This document shows positions 37,309 to 47,545 of a DNA stretch of 64,000 nt, one piece after another. The position numbers and the translations under genes were made by a program. The DNA is from Conoideocrella luteorostrata (taxonomy: Eukaryota; Ascomycota; Sordariomycetes; Hypocreales; Clavicipitaceae), in NCBI GenBank assembly GCA_032433595.1, contig JASWJB010000170.1:1-64000 (forward strand), in the 5' to 3' direction. The notes under the pieces are model-generated. The model did not search any database and was not told where the DNA came from. It was given only the letters and a program-made list of their open reading frames with translations. Within the stretch, counting starts at the first letter, position 1. Each line of letters starts with the position of its first letter.

Positions 37309-38147
37309 GGCCGCGATACAAACGAAGATGGAAGGCTTCAAGCTCCTCAAGACGCTCACCTTGGGCAAGGTGAGTGCTTGCAAAATCGCAGTTTTCCAGA
37401 AGTGTAGGACTAATGGCAAAATTGGCGCACAGGGCCAGACCATGGAAATCAAAATGAACGAGTCTGAACCGGAGGACTCCGTCAACCGGTGGGCCATCGA
37501 TACCGTCTGCACTGGCGAGGAAGCCCTCGAGGTTCCTCCGCACTGGCACAAGGTGACTGACTGACTGACTGAATGAATGAATGACTGAGGACAGAGCCGG
37601 TTATCGCTGGATGTGAGTGGACTTGGAGTTGGCGCTGACAAGGGATGCTGCGCCTAGAACCACCAGGAGCACTTCACTGTGCTCGAGGGCCGCCTTGAAA
37701 TGACAATGGATGGAAAAAAGACTGTTGTCAAGGCCGGCGATCCGACATTTCTCGTGCAACGCAAGGTTGTTCACAGCGTCAAGGCACTCGAGGGTGAAAG
37801 GGTTGTCTTCCGTGAACAACCCGACCCGGCTGGCGAGTACAAGGCCTTGCAAGTGCACACACCTGATGCGACTGGAGCAGGTACAATTCTAACAAGACAC
37901 CAGGTTCTTCAATGACGTCTTTTCCCAGGGCGGCTTCGGTGGCATCATGCACACCCTGCGTGCGTTTTATGACGGCGATGCCTACCTTGCTCTGCCCCTG
38001 GGTTCGCGCATGGTTGATGAGGCAGTACGTGGCCCATTCAATGAATGCCTTCAACTCTTTATCAATGCTAACGCCGAACCGCAGTTCCTCACGGTATTTG
38101 GAGGCCTTGCGCATGTGTTCGGAGCGAAGAAGCCCCAGAAGCTGTAG
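37307..38147 (+). CDS. cupin-domain protein, 205 aa
   Basis: The model joins 37307-37369, 37433-37552, 37658-37848 and 37904-38147. The third intron uses a GC donor (GCAAGT) with branch CTAAC and acceptor CCAG; no GT donor keeps the frame, and splicing joins GEYKAL to FFNDVFSQGGFGG. Cupin motif 1 is VPPHWHKNHQEHFTVLEG (His58, His60, Glu65), and motif 2 has His100 in RKVVHSV. These residues normally bind one metal in a small beta-barrel. The C-terminal 80 residues look helical and are outside the cupin fold. Substrate and reaction are unknown. The second intron begins with GTGACTGACTGACTGA, a tetranucleotide microsatellite overlapping the donor. The first intron (63 bp) has no stop and could be retained in frame. 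An alternative start is 37328. Confidence 0.8.
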
Positions 38148-38673
38148 GATGTTGTGGCTTATACTTGATGTTTAACATATTCTTGATACTGAACCCATTA
38201 CGAATGTTACGACTGGAGTTCTGATATAGCAGAGTGAAGGGCAAGACTTCTCATGTATTCCGTTGCTTGGTAGTGACGAGGTAGCAACCAATTATCGATA
38301 GTCTTGATCTCTAACCTTTACTATAGATTTTGGTCCTCCTCCTCTACTTATGCTCGCTACTATCCCGTAGTGAAGAATTTGCTAGCTGCATGATACTCTT
38401 CCCCCATAGCCTTGGGTACATTGCCAGTTCTACGACTCCGCACGGGTCATCGAGAGCGGTGGTCTCTGACAACGAACAAGTAAACAGTGACTGCTGCCAC
38501 TCAAAATATTGGCATGGACCAATTATCACAGGAGTTATGAATGATCATCCTATATGGTAACACAATCGCATTGCAAATATAGGGCTCCAATAGGCGAAAC
38601 GTTTGTGTAGGTAAACGATGGCTTGAGGATAATACCCTGTAGGAAACTCGGACTAGTGTTGGGGATTATATAG
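38148..38673. other. intergenic, no gene seen
   Basis: Holds the cupin gene's 3' UTR and AT-rich sequence up to the mobile element. No supportable gene. Confidence 0.5.
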
Positions 38674-39129
38674 TTTGTGCGGGGATTTGATCACCCCTAG
38701 GGTAGCTACGCGGAGGAAAAATTGTTCTTTTGCAGAGAAGGCGTTAGTCAGCTTTTGATCAGTGTATTTATAGTTAGCATAGTCACCCTTAGAATGACAA
38801 GAAACCATGCCTTCTTTGTGAAGCAATTTTGCCCTTTTTAAAATTTTGACTTTGCCTTCGGAAGCCTGTTATTACAGATACTGACTACTTGGGTGCATGA
38901 ACCATTTAATTAGATGCGATAGAGTACAACTGCAAGCTCAATTGAACAGTGACCTTACCGTTATACGATACCGGTTTCTGACTTTGACTCATGGACTTGT
39001 CCACTCTGACACAAGCGACTTTTACGATAAGATAAAGGCAACTTGAATACACGAACCACCTGATTAATTAATACTGAATAGTACAACCAGCCTTACAGGT
39101 TGTTTGGTGTGTTCTTTTCTTCCAGACAA
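38674..39129 (+). mobile_element. 456-bp non-autonomous element, copy A
   Basis: Collinear, diverged relative of the element at 55799-56252 (which is in the opposite orientation). Shared blocks include AGGGTAGCT.CGCGG, ATGCCTTCTTTGTGAAGCAA, GATTTTGACTTTGCCTT-like, ATACTGACTA, CGAACCA.. and TTTGGTGTGTTCTTTTCTTCC. It starts TTTGTGCGGGG and ends CCAGACAA. The flanks are TATAG on the left and AATAG on the right, a five-base duplication with one mismatch. No coding capacity. It is either a solo LTR or a MITE-like element. Confidence 0.7.
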
Positions 39130-39901
39130 AATAGCCATATCGTATGATGCTAAGCAGTATTCTGTTAGTTCGTGCCTTGGATTCAGACTTGCTTGACTTC
39201 TCGATCAAGTCCTGGTTTAGTCTCTCAAAGTTACCTTGAAAGACTTTTAGTTCTATGTAAAGCCAACATTCTTCTTTGTTTCTCATTAGCAGCTTCACGA
39301 CGTCGCTTGTCACGAAAGAGGTCGCAGTGATGCCTTTGGACTGTACGGGACTTCTATCTATAGCGGCTGGCTATCACTAGCAAAGGGACCTCGAAATGCA
39401 ATCCTAGTGTCCAATTTCAAGCGCACCTTATAGCGCCCACTTGCGAATCCCCGGCCATTTAAGCAGGTTTGATACATTGGAGCTATCTTCTCTTGTATGT
39501 CCAGCAACTGCCATGGAAACGACTACGCAGAATTGACATGACATAAACAGAAAAGACACATGAGCAGATGATCGATGGCCAGAGTGGACGAGCGGTACGG
39601 CTCTTTGTCTTTGTATGGTGAGAAGTCAGGTCTTGAATGAAATACGAGACAATAGGTACAGGTGACAAGCCAAGCGATATTTTAACGGGTCGACCTGTCC
39701 CATGTAGCACCACAATGCGTGAAAATTTCAGCTGTCATGATAGGCTGGGGTTGACCTGCTCAAAGGGGTATCGAGACATGCCAACAACAAAGGTATGTCA
39801 CTGTATCCGCTGAGGTCGAGAAAAACGTGTCTATTCACTCTTTAACAAGCGTCATTATGTCTGTTCGGTTTATTGAGGGTTATATATCAGCGCCTCAAGT
39901 A

Positions 39902-40105
39902 TCAAAACTTGGCGACGGTTTGGCTGGCTGAGAGAGCATGTATCCAGACGTCATCCATCTGACCTGAGGCACCGGAACATTGGTATATCTCGACACGGTT
40001 ATCGGCGCAACAGAATTTTGACAGAGTTGCTAAATACCCCTGGACATCTAGCATGCAACCGCCAGAGGCTGATCTTCCTAACGATGCAACTGAACGACGC
40101 GTCAA
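39902..40105 (-). pseudogene. possible ricin-B-lectin-like (QxW) fragment
   Basis: A 67-residue minus-strand frame contains GCMLDVQGYLATL, then NRVEIYQCSGASGQ and a Trp shortly after. The spacing loosely resembles one repeat of a ricin-type beta-trefoil (CLDV..., N..V.I..C, Q.W). The fragment is short, isolated and has no other repeats visible upstream or downstream. It could be chance. If real, it is a remnant of a secreted carbohydrate-binding protein. Confidence 0.25.
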
Positions 40106-42411
40106 TGGCGTCGCAAAGGTAGTCGGCTACTACCAAAAGTCAGGAACATACAAAAATTCTGTAAATACCTGGTCTTCCTGCCTCCGCAAAATATCAAGAA
40201 GCCCTTCTCACAATACCCACCCATCCGTCTCCGACCAACTTCATCATCTTAGGACTGCCGGTGTTGGGCCCAGCATAGCCATCAACAGCACATTATCGTC
40301 AGTCTCCCCATTTCACGCAGTAGATGGGCCAGGTCTCCGAAAGAATGAGAATTCAAACTCTGGCGGACAGAAACCGACCGACTGATACCTGAATCTATCA
40401 TAATTCATAATTCATATTTGACCGAGATCCGGCGGTGGGAAACTGGCCCCACCGCTAGATCTCTCTCCATGGTGACGTGATGCCACACTAAGACCAGGGT
40501 GACACCAGGTTCTATCATAAGTCATCGTTCATGGTTGTTTCAATGCATAACTAGCTGTTCCATACACAGGGGTCATCCGCTACACATGCCGCAAAGTTAA
40601 AAGAAAAAAGCCCCTTCTTGACTGAGCTAACTTCTAATGGCGTTATCTCCGCCCCACATGGTAAAATCAATTAAATTCCTATTATTATACGGAGGACGGA
40701 GTAGGGTTTTCCCACATATTCTCTGCAATAAGGTATACAACTAGTTCCAGGGTGCTATGAGCTAATACTATTCTATTCCCGAGTAGCCATGTTGACTGTC
40801 TTGAGCCACACCCGAAAAGCTTGTTTTGATGAACATAGTCCTGCACTTTGACCTGCCAGCTCTAGGAAATACCACCTGCGGCCTCCAACAGAGAGTACCG
40901 CAAAATGTGATTGTTAAGGCGACGGGAAGAACGGGGAGAAAGGTGAGAAACGACGGAAGGGGGGACTGTCTTTGCCTCGAAATTTCGTGCAAGATCTGGT
41001 ACCGCACTTCAACACCGCACTAACAAATACGAGATCGAGAAGTTGCTATCTACGGAGCAAACGAAAAAAAGCAACCGGCTTTAAAAGTGAGGCTGATACC
41101 TGCAGAGCGAGGCTGCATAGTGAGGCTGTATCACAATTTGCATGCCATAAATCACAGCCCTCGATAGCCCTTGCAGGCGCGGCCATTCCCCAACCGCCAG
41201 GCTCCTTATCAGTACTCTCCTAAAAGGCTAAACTCGTGATAAGAAGGTCGCTGGTGGCTGTCATTTTGACATAGTTCGACGCCAAGCTAAGCTTGGTAGC
41301 AAACATTTTCACGCGGGGCGAGTATGCAGGTTTCGACGCAGCGGATCAGGCCAATGACAAACCATGTTTGGCAGCCATGACCCATCCCGTCTGACGCACT
41401 GCTTAGTTTTCTCCGATGCCACGCAGCGGACGTCCCAAGACCATCTATGTATGTCTGAGACAGACTGCGTGACACCTTTTTGTTGAATAAACGACAAATG
41501 ACTACTAGTACTGGATGGCAGTGACAGTACCGGCAAGCAGCCACCCAACTGGACCGGCCCGCCTCCGCGTCTTCACTCGCTTCCCCTCGGCTGAGGTATG
41601 GGTGTGGAGTACTCCGTACTCAGTCACTTGTCCATGTTCCTGAATTTGTTGATGATGTCTGTCGTAGACGGCACTAGCATTGACCCGCATGCTATCCACC
41701 GAGTCAGCCTTAAAGAAACCAAAGGCCATTTTCAGATGACTTCGATTGTTGTTACGCCGATAAGAAGATTGATGTAGGAGGCCATAAAGCTTAACGCAGG
41801 AGACGAAAGCCACGCGATCAACGTGTCGTTCATGTTTCGATACCACGAGTCGAAACCGCGAATAACCAGAATGGCTTTGGCATCCGGGTAGGCCGCGATG
41901 AGCTGCGGGCCGGACAGACTGGCAGACTAAGTGGCTGCCTCTGAGGCGCCAAAAATGGAACCACAGTCGTCTCGGGTCATTTCAGCTTCTCGTCGTATGT
42001 CTTCAATGTAGGGAAAGTTGCATCGGCGGCATGGCTGAAAAGGGGACAATGCTGTTCGAAACTGGGCCCCATTCAGTAGTGCACGAGTACTCTGTAGTTA
42101 ATGGTCCTCGTAGCTTTCTTTGCAAAACATTCCTCACACAACTGACTGACACGCCTGCATCTGGTTGTTTTCACGTTAAAATGTCGAGTCTGTCCGCAAC
42201 CTTATCGTGGAGCCCGCTCTAATTACTCATGGACACTAAAGTGCTTTGAAACTTTAAATAACTAATGCCTAAATGTCTCCACCTCACATGCTGACTTGCA
42301 GTATTAGACGAACCTCTTTTCATTCCAACATTCGTTCTCGCGCCGATCCAAAGCACTCAATCTTGGAAAGCACAAAATCGTCTATTATACCCCGGCCGCG
42401 AGTGCCGAGAA

Positions 42412-42903
42412 TTGTCTCCTTTCTCAGTGTTGGATATGGAAGACGCATGCTTCGAACAGCTCATCCTCAACGTCATCGGCAGAGGCCTCCTTACAATAAT
42501 CGCTGGCATTATCGAAATCCAATTTGTCCACCGCCGACACATTATAATAAAAATTGGCCGTCAGTTGCAACACAGCCTTTATATTCCAGAATGTCTATGG
42601 ATTTTTACAGATGAGGATCCAGGCATGACAGATGAGGATATTCGGCTAAGCGCCTTTATATTATGCTGCTCATTCTTTGCTGCCTTTCTTGCACTTACCG
42701 CCCTGCCAGCAGGAGGCATATTATGGGACCCCTTTATCTTAGGTTTTGGGGTTATTAACCCATTTTGCGTCTGCATCCTCCTGTGGCTATATCTCATTAC
42801 AGAAAGGAGGAGACGACTGAGCAGAAGGAATATGTATGGTGAGCTTGATCCGGACAGAGACCCAGGCTTAGTTAGTATATTACGTTGTATTTGGATCGGT
42901 TAG
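42412..42903 (+). CDS. hypothetical small membrane protein, doubtful
   Basis: A 163-codon frame has two or three hydrophobic stretches (GRGLLTIIAGIIEI, FILCCSFFAAFLALTALPAG, FCVCILLWLYLI), each followed by basic residues, the arrangement expected of membrane segments. Between them lies an acidic segment (FTDEDPGMTDEDIRL). There is no recognised family. The region is AT-rich with no obvious promoter context. A GTGAGC donor-like site at 42840 suggests the true gene model, if any, may differ. It could be a remnant. Confidence 0.3.
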   Translation: MSPFSVLDMEDACFEQLILNVIGRGLLTIIAGIIEIQFVHRRHIIIKIGRQLQHSLYIPECLWIFTDEDPGMTDEDIRLSAFILCCSFFAAFLALTALPAGGILWDPFILGFGVINPFCVCILLWLYLITERRRRLSRRNMYGELDPDRDPGLVSILRCIWIG

Positions 42904-44066
42904 AAGCAGGTATACGGTGTACATCGAGCCCGGAACAAAGAGCGGCGGGGATTCAGCAGCCCACCTACGGCTCGTGTCCTTCGCCGGGCATGCACACCCT
43001 TTTCCCCACCGCCGACCATTTCATTATGCCAACCGCAGGAAATGCCAGAAGAACAACAAAAAAATACGAGGGAAAGGCAAGTTGAATGTTGGCATATGGT
43101 TCCATTGATATCGGCGTATGAAGATTCCGGGCAGATGGTAGATGGGAATGGTTGGGCCGGGACTTCCATAAGGTGTGCGACAAGTGCGCCAAGTAGACGG
43201 GTGTCTGTTTTCGTCTCGATTGGTGACAGCGACTGCGGTGGCCATTGTAGCACAATCTGGTGACGGATTTTGTGTGTTGAGAAGGCGGCATATGTCCGTC
43301 TTGACAGGCGTGGTGATGGGATTCTGTAGCAGTGGACTTCCCGGTTGTGTGGTAGAGGTCGACAGCTTCAAGATATGCGTATCGAGAGACTGACAATCCT
43401 CGATTTCGCTTTTTACCAGTGCCCAGTGCGGTGCGTCACGGGCAGTGTCGTGATTGAAGAGTAGGTGGGTGAATCCTGGTAGGCCCAAATATGACGGAGT
43501 CAACGCAGACAAGGAGTGAGAAACGATGCAAGCAGGAAAGGGGAAGCGGAAGTCATAGGCCCGACCAGGGCGAAGAGGGAAGAGAGGAGGTTTGGGTTGA
43601 GTGGTGGGTGGTCTTATAGAAATCTCTAAAGCAGCCAATTTGCAACGATCAACTGTACTCTCCAAAGTGTGTAACTCCAAAAAGCCCAACTTCCTGGCAT
43701 GAATGGATCCTCACTTGGTGATCAAATCGTCCTGCACTAGTTGAAACCTGGAAAAAACCTCTACGCATTGGCTACAGCTTTCAACAAGAATGACTAATGC
43801 CCACATAATCATTAGTGTCCAATAATGTGCAGGAATTCGAAATTGGGAGGGTTGGTTACGGGTTTATTCATCGAGCGTTCGTTCCAGGGTCCAGTCGACA
43901 ACACTTGGCTCTTGGCAGGTGGTAGGAGTTGCACTGCTGCCAACCTTCGAGTAGACATAAAACAGGATAGGTTCGAAAGATTATCTGCAAAGAAGATGGA
44001 TTCACTGTAACGAAGGAGTTTCTCGTTGACATCACAATGGCATATCTACGTAATTCTAAAGAGAAA

Positions 44067-44338
44067 GACTGAAGGATATATATGCTGCCCTTGAACTAAA
44101 ACAGTGTACTGATTCTGTCACGTACTTTGCACGGAGACGTCGGAGAAGACTCGATGAAAAGAGCGGAGAGAGCAGCATGCCACCAGATGATGTAAGCAGA
44201 GAGGTCAAATATTCCGCCAAGAATGCGGTAGAGCAATTCTTGGATGTGGCACCGTGGCTTGGAGGAGGCTCTATTAGCTGGGTTTTGAATGTAGAGGACA
44301 TCTACGCGCTATGGGCAAAATGCTGGTTATTATGGTAG
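44067..44338 (+). pseudogene. coding-like fragment of unknown family
   Basis: An open plus-strand frame without a good start reads LKDIYAALELKQCTDSV, then a basic run, then EVKYSAKNAVEQFLDVAPWL and GGGSISWVLNVEDIYALWA, stopping at TAG. Codon choice and residue balance look protein-like rather than random. A stop just upstream and the lack of flanking exons point to a gene scrap. The family is not recognised. Confidence 0.3.
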
Positions 44339-44810
44339 AATGTCAATGGAATCTCTCGGCATCTAAATCAAGACATATACTAGTCTGTTTACTCACAGCG
44401 GATTTCATGGCAGACCTAGATTGTTTTTGTATATGAGGTAAGCCTAGCCAAGCTCACCTATGAAAATATCGAGTTTTTGTTTTTCGAGAGGCCAATCTGT
44501 ATTGAACGTGATGAATTCCGCCTGCGCATCGTAGAAGTTTCTGCGAGATTACAAGATGTGATTGTACTATAGCGGCACTATTCGACAGGAACAAAATACC
44601 GTATGGGTTAAGGGGCTCATGCAAATAGCAGTATTGGTTAAGGGATATTGTCAGCACGAAAGGAGCATGGTCTAATTGCGTCGCAATTATTCTACATCAA
44701 AGCTTCATCAAATATCAACATCATCCTAGCAGAATGTACTTATTCGCATCACTCGGTATTCCTGAACGGGATCAATTCCACCACCGAGCAGCGCGCCACC
44801 TGAGTGGGCT

Positions 44811-47023
44811 TTACTTGGGCTTGGCACCATTTGCCTCGAGGCGCAACTCATCCCAGATTTCATCCTTGTGCGCCGCAAGCTCTACCGAAGCAGCTAACAT
44901 TGTTTCGACGGCGGTCGCGTCCAGCAGCATCGTGTCGCGGCAGAACCGCTGCGGCCGTTCTTCCTCGGCGGCCCAAGTCCACGCCGGCAGCGCGCCGACG
45001 CCCTGCTCCCAAGCTCGTGCCGCCTCCTCGTCGCCTACGGCGCGGGCGGCAGCCGCGGGTTCAAGCACATCGAGCTTCCCGCTGGCATCGCGCGTCACCA
45101 ACCCGTAGCGCAAGCGTCCCAGGTCCGGCTCCCGCAAGAACATCAGCGTGTGCTCACCGTGCAAGACGGGTTCGGGGCCACGGGTCCTCAGCGGCTTGGA
45201 AGACATCTTGGGCCCTTGCGTATCCCACATGACGAGCTCGAAGGCCCGCGCAGGAAGTGGGGAGGACACGACATACTCGGACTGTGAATAGGGAAGGGGG
45301 ATGGCAAAGTTAGTGTCCATAGCATAATATAGAAGTAGTAGCGAGTTGAAGGAGAGATGCAGATCAAGCGAGATTGACTTCGTCATAGGGTGTCTTAAAG
45401 AAAAGAGACAATGAAAAACAATGAAAAAAAGAGAAACAGCGCACGTACGGCTGCGTGTCCCATAGTCATCATCAAAGGAAAAGCTAACGGCCAGCGGTCG
45501 AAGATTACGTCATGCCCTCTTTGAATAATATCTTTATTTGCCATGAATTTTTCAATGCGTGCCAGAGACGTATAAAACTCGACGAGCGGTCGCCAAGTAT
45601 CGTTTTGCGGCAAAGCCACCAGCTCAGCAAAGATGGTGTTGGGGCTCCGTATGGGGGAACCGATTGGGTGGTTCCACGGGTGAAGCATCCTGGCGAGCCT
45701 CTTGACGTCCAGGTCCTCGAGGCTGAGCGTGCCAGTGGTTCCTTGCAAGGGGCCGGCCATGTCGGTTGGCGGCTCGAAGTCGTCCACGTCAAGGGTCGCA
45801 AGGGTCATCCACACAACCTGGCGGAGGCGCGTCTGTGTCGGCATCGTTGGCGACGCGGGTTGAGCGACGAGGGCCGGGGCTTCCCAGAGACACTGCCTAA
45901 CCCACCTCTCCAATGGCGCCAGGAAGCCGGCGCGGCTCGTCACCTTGGCGATGCGGCCTTCCGCCACGTCCGCGACGGCCTCAAGGGGCAGGCCCGGGTT
46001 GTCCCACATTACTAGTTCGTGAACATCGGTCACGTCCAGAATACGGGCTACGTCATCCGGTGTGACATGGACGTTGAACGAGAGGTCTAGCAGCTCCATG
46101 GACTTCGTCTCGCCTCCCGGCCTCTTTCCGTTCCTGGTAACAACGGTGGCAATTAGCTCGACAACCTGGTCGCCGGACAGGGCCCTAAATTGGCTCAACT
46201 CGACGCATCCGACATAGCCTTGTTTGTATGTCCATGCGGCTACGAGCAGCGGCACGGCGCCTGGCTGGCCGGGCGTGAACTGCTCTGGATGCTCTCTTAC
46301 GTAGCGTTTCAGAAGACGAGGGAAGTGCCTTGTCCGCATCTTGGAGGCCAAGGTTGCTTTGGGGCAGGACCCGAGCAGCTGCTTTATGGTGCTATAAACG
46401 CCATCGTCGATCGACACAGGCTCTCGCTTGCGTTTCCTCGACGCGTGTGTTTTAGCTTCTGCCTTGGCCTTCGCTTCCGTCCTAGCCTTTTTACCCCTTT
46501 TGGTGTCCCGCAGAAACGAAGGCCACACCTCTTGGAGAGCCTCCTTAGACATGACGGGGGCAATCTCGCCACCAAAGACCCGTACTTCATTCCGCTCAGG
46601 TTCGTTGCCATGCAGGCCGTAACACTTCAGCCACTGGTGCCCGGAAATCGGCTGAAGCGGAAGGTATAGCTCCTCGTCCCCCAAGTCGGTTGCATTCTTA
46701 GCCGGCAGCACAAAGGCGTAGGAGAGATCACTCAGGTCGATGACGGTGCATCCAGGCTCCCACATGAACCGTCCGCCCAAGTCAGGAGCCGCGTTCCACG
46801 GCCGGTAGCCAACTGAGTGTAGGTAGGCGGAGTTCCAGTCGGATGAGATGGCGCCGAGAAGAAGACATGTAAATATGAAGGGAAATTTGGGAATATTGAC
46901 CGCACAGCGCTCCCCTCCGGTATCCAGTGTCCATTCGGTGTCGGGTACTCTCTCTGCCCAGGCTAGCTCAAGGTCGATGTATCTTTTGTTATGTTTCAGG
47001 TACGTTAATATTCTCCGCGTCAC
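44811..47023 (-). CDS. hypothetical 681-aa protein with NLS-like basic run
   Basis: The model joins 47023-45449 and 45281-44811. The 167-bp intron has donor GTACGT, branch CTAAC and acceptor CACAG; without splicing the first frame ends in a low-complexity FLFFSLFF tail. The N-terminal 170 residues contain IDLSDLSYAFVLPAKN. A strongly basic, alanine-rich stretch at about 175-201 ends ASRKRKREP, a likely nuclear localisation signal. Around residue 310 ELLDLSFNVHVTPDDVARIL and HELVMWDNPGLPLEAV resemble leucine-rich-repeat-like strands and turns. A related FELVMWDTQGPKM follows the intron. I do not recognise the family. GC-rich codon use contrasts with the AT-rich surroundings, so the gene is probably under coding constraint. 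Upstream exons cannot be excluded. Confidence 0.65.
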
Positions 47024-47465
47024 TGTCCGCCCGTATTGGGACCATCAGTAAATCTTGCTATGTCAGGTTGTCTCCAATTCTGGAGGCCAAAAAGGGGGGG
47101 CGGGCAAAGCCCAGGAAGGCTTGGAATTGCGTTCGTACCAACCACCATGTCCCAGCCTGGATCAGCAGAGCGTAGATGCAGGGCGGCTAGAGGGCGGCGC
47201 CTCCCTTTGACCATCCCAACGACGCGCAAGGGGTGAACGAGGCCCATTTTGCTGACAAAACAGACAGCGGTAGGAAAGTATCGTTCGTGTAGAACGAACA
47301 AGAATTAGGGAAGCAAACACGAGATAGGGTAAATAGAGACAGCGAGACAGAAGAACAGATGAAAGTGTAGCGAGAAAAGAGAAAAGAAGCTATAAAAAAG
47401 TCAGTTTTACGGAACATGAGAGCTAAGTTAGCGTAAGCATAGCACGTGACGGATTCTGCATATAG

Positions 47466-47545
47466 GTTGTCACAAAAAATGGCGTAGCCAGAGGCCACTT
47501 TTCACGTTCAGTTATGAACCTTATATAGGCTCATTATTTTTGTTA
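47466..47545. repeat. short dispersed repeat, copy 3
   Basis: TGTCACAAAAAATGGCGTAG, then CCAGAGGCCACTTTTC, a CAGTTATGA block and ATATAGGCTC match copies at 4963 and 5190 in the same orientation. No coding frame. Confidence 0.6.

Larger units (their letters stand above)
39130..44810. other. 5.7-kb gene-poor stretch
   Basis: No complete gene can be supported. It holds a possible QxW-like fragment (39902-40105), a hydrophobic open frame (42412-42903) and a coding-like scrap (44067-44338), each listed separately. TACGGAG-type motifs occur near 40688 and at 41607-41622. Confidence 0.5.

Noticed and set aside
40053..40385. 110-codon plus-strand frame
   Set aside because: No family resemblance; composition rich in Ser/Asn/His and located in gene-poor DNA.
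43024..43689. 221-codon minus-strand frame and overlapping frames on both strands
   Set aside because: Several overlapping frames are open at once, and the products are Pro/Thr/His-rich without motif; consistent with a stop-poor non-coding stretch.
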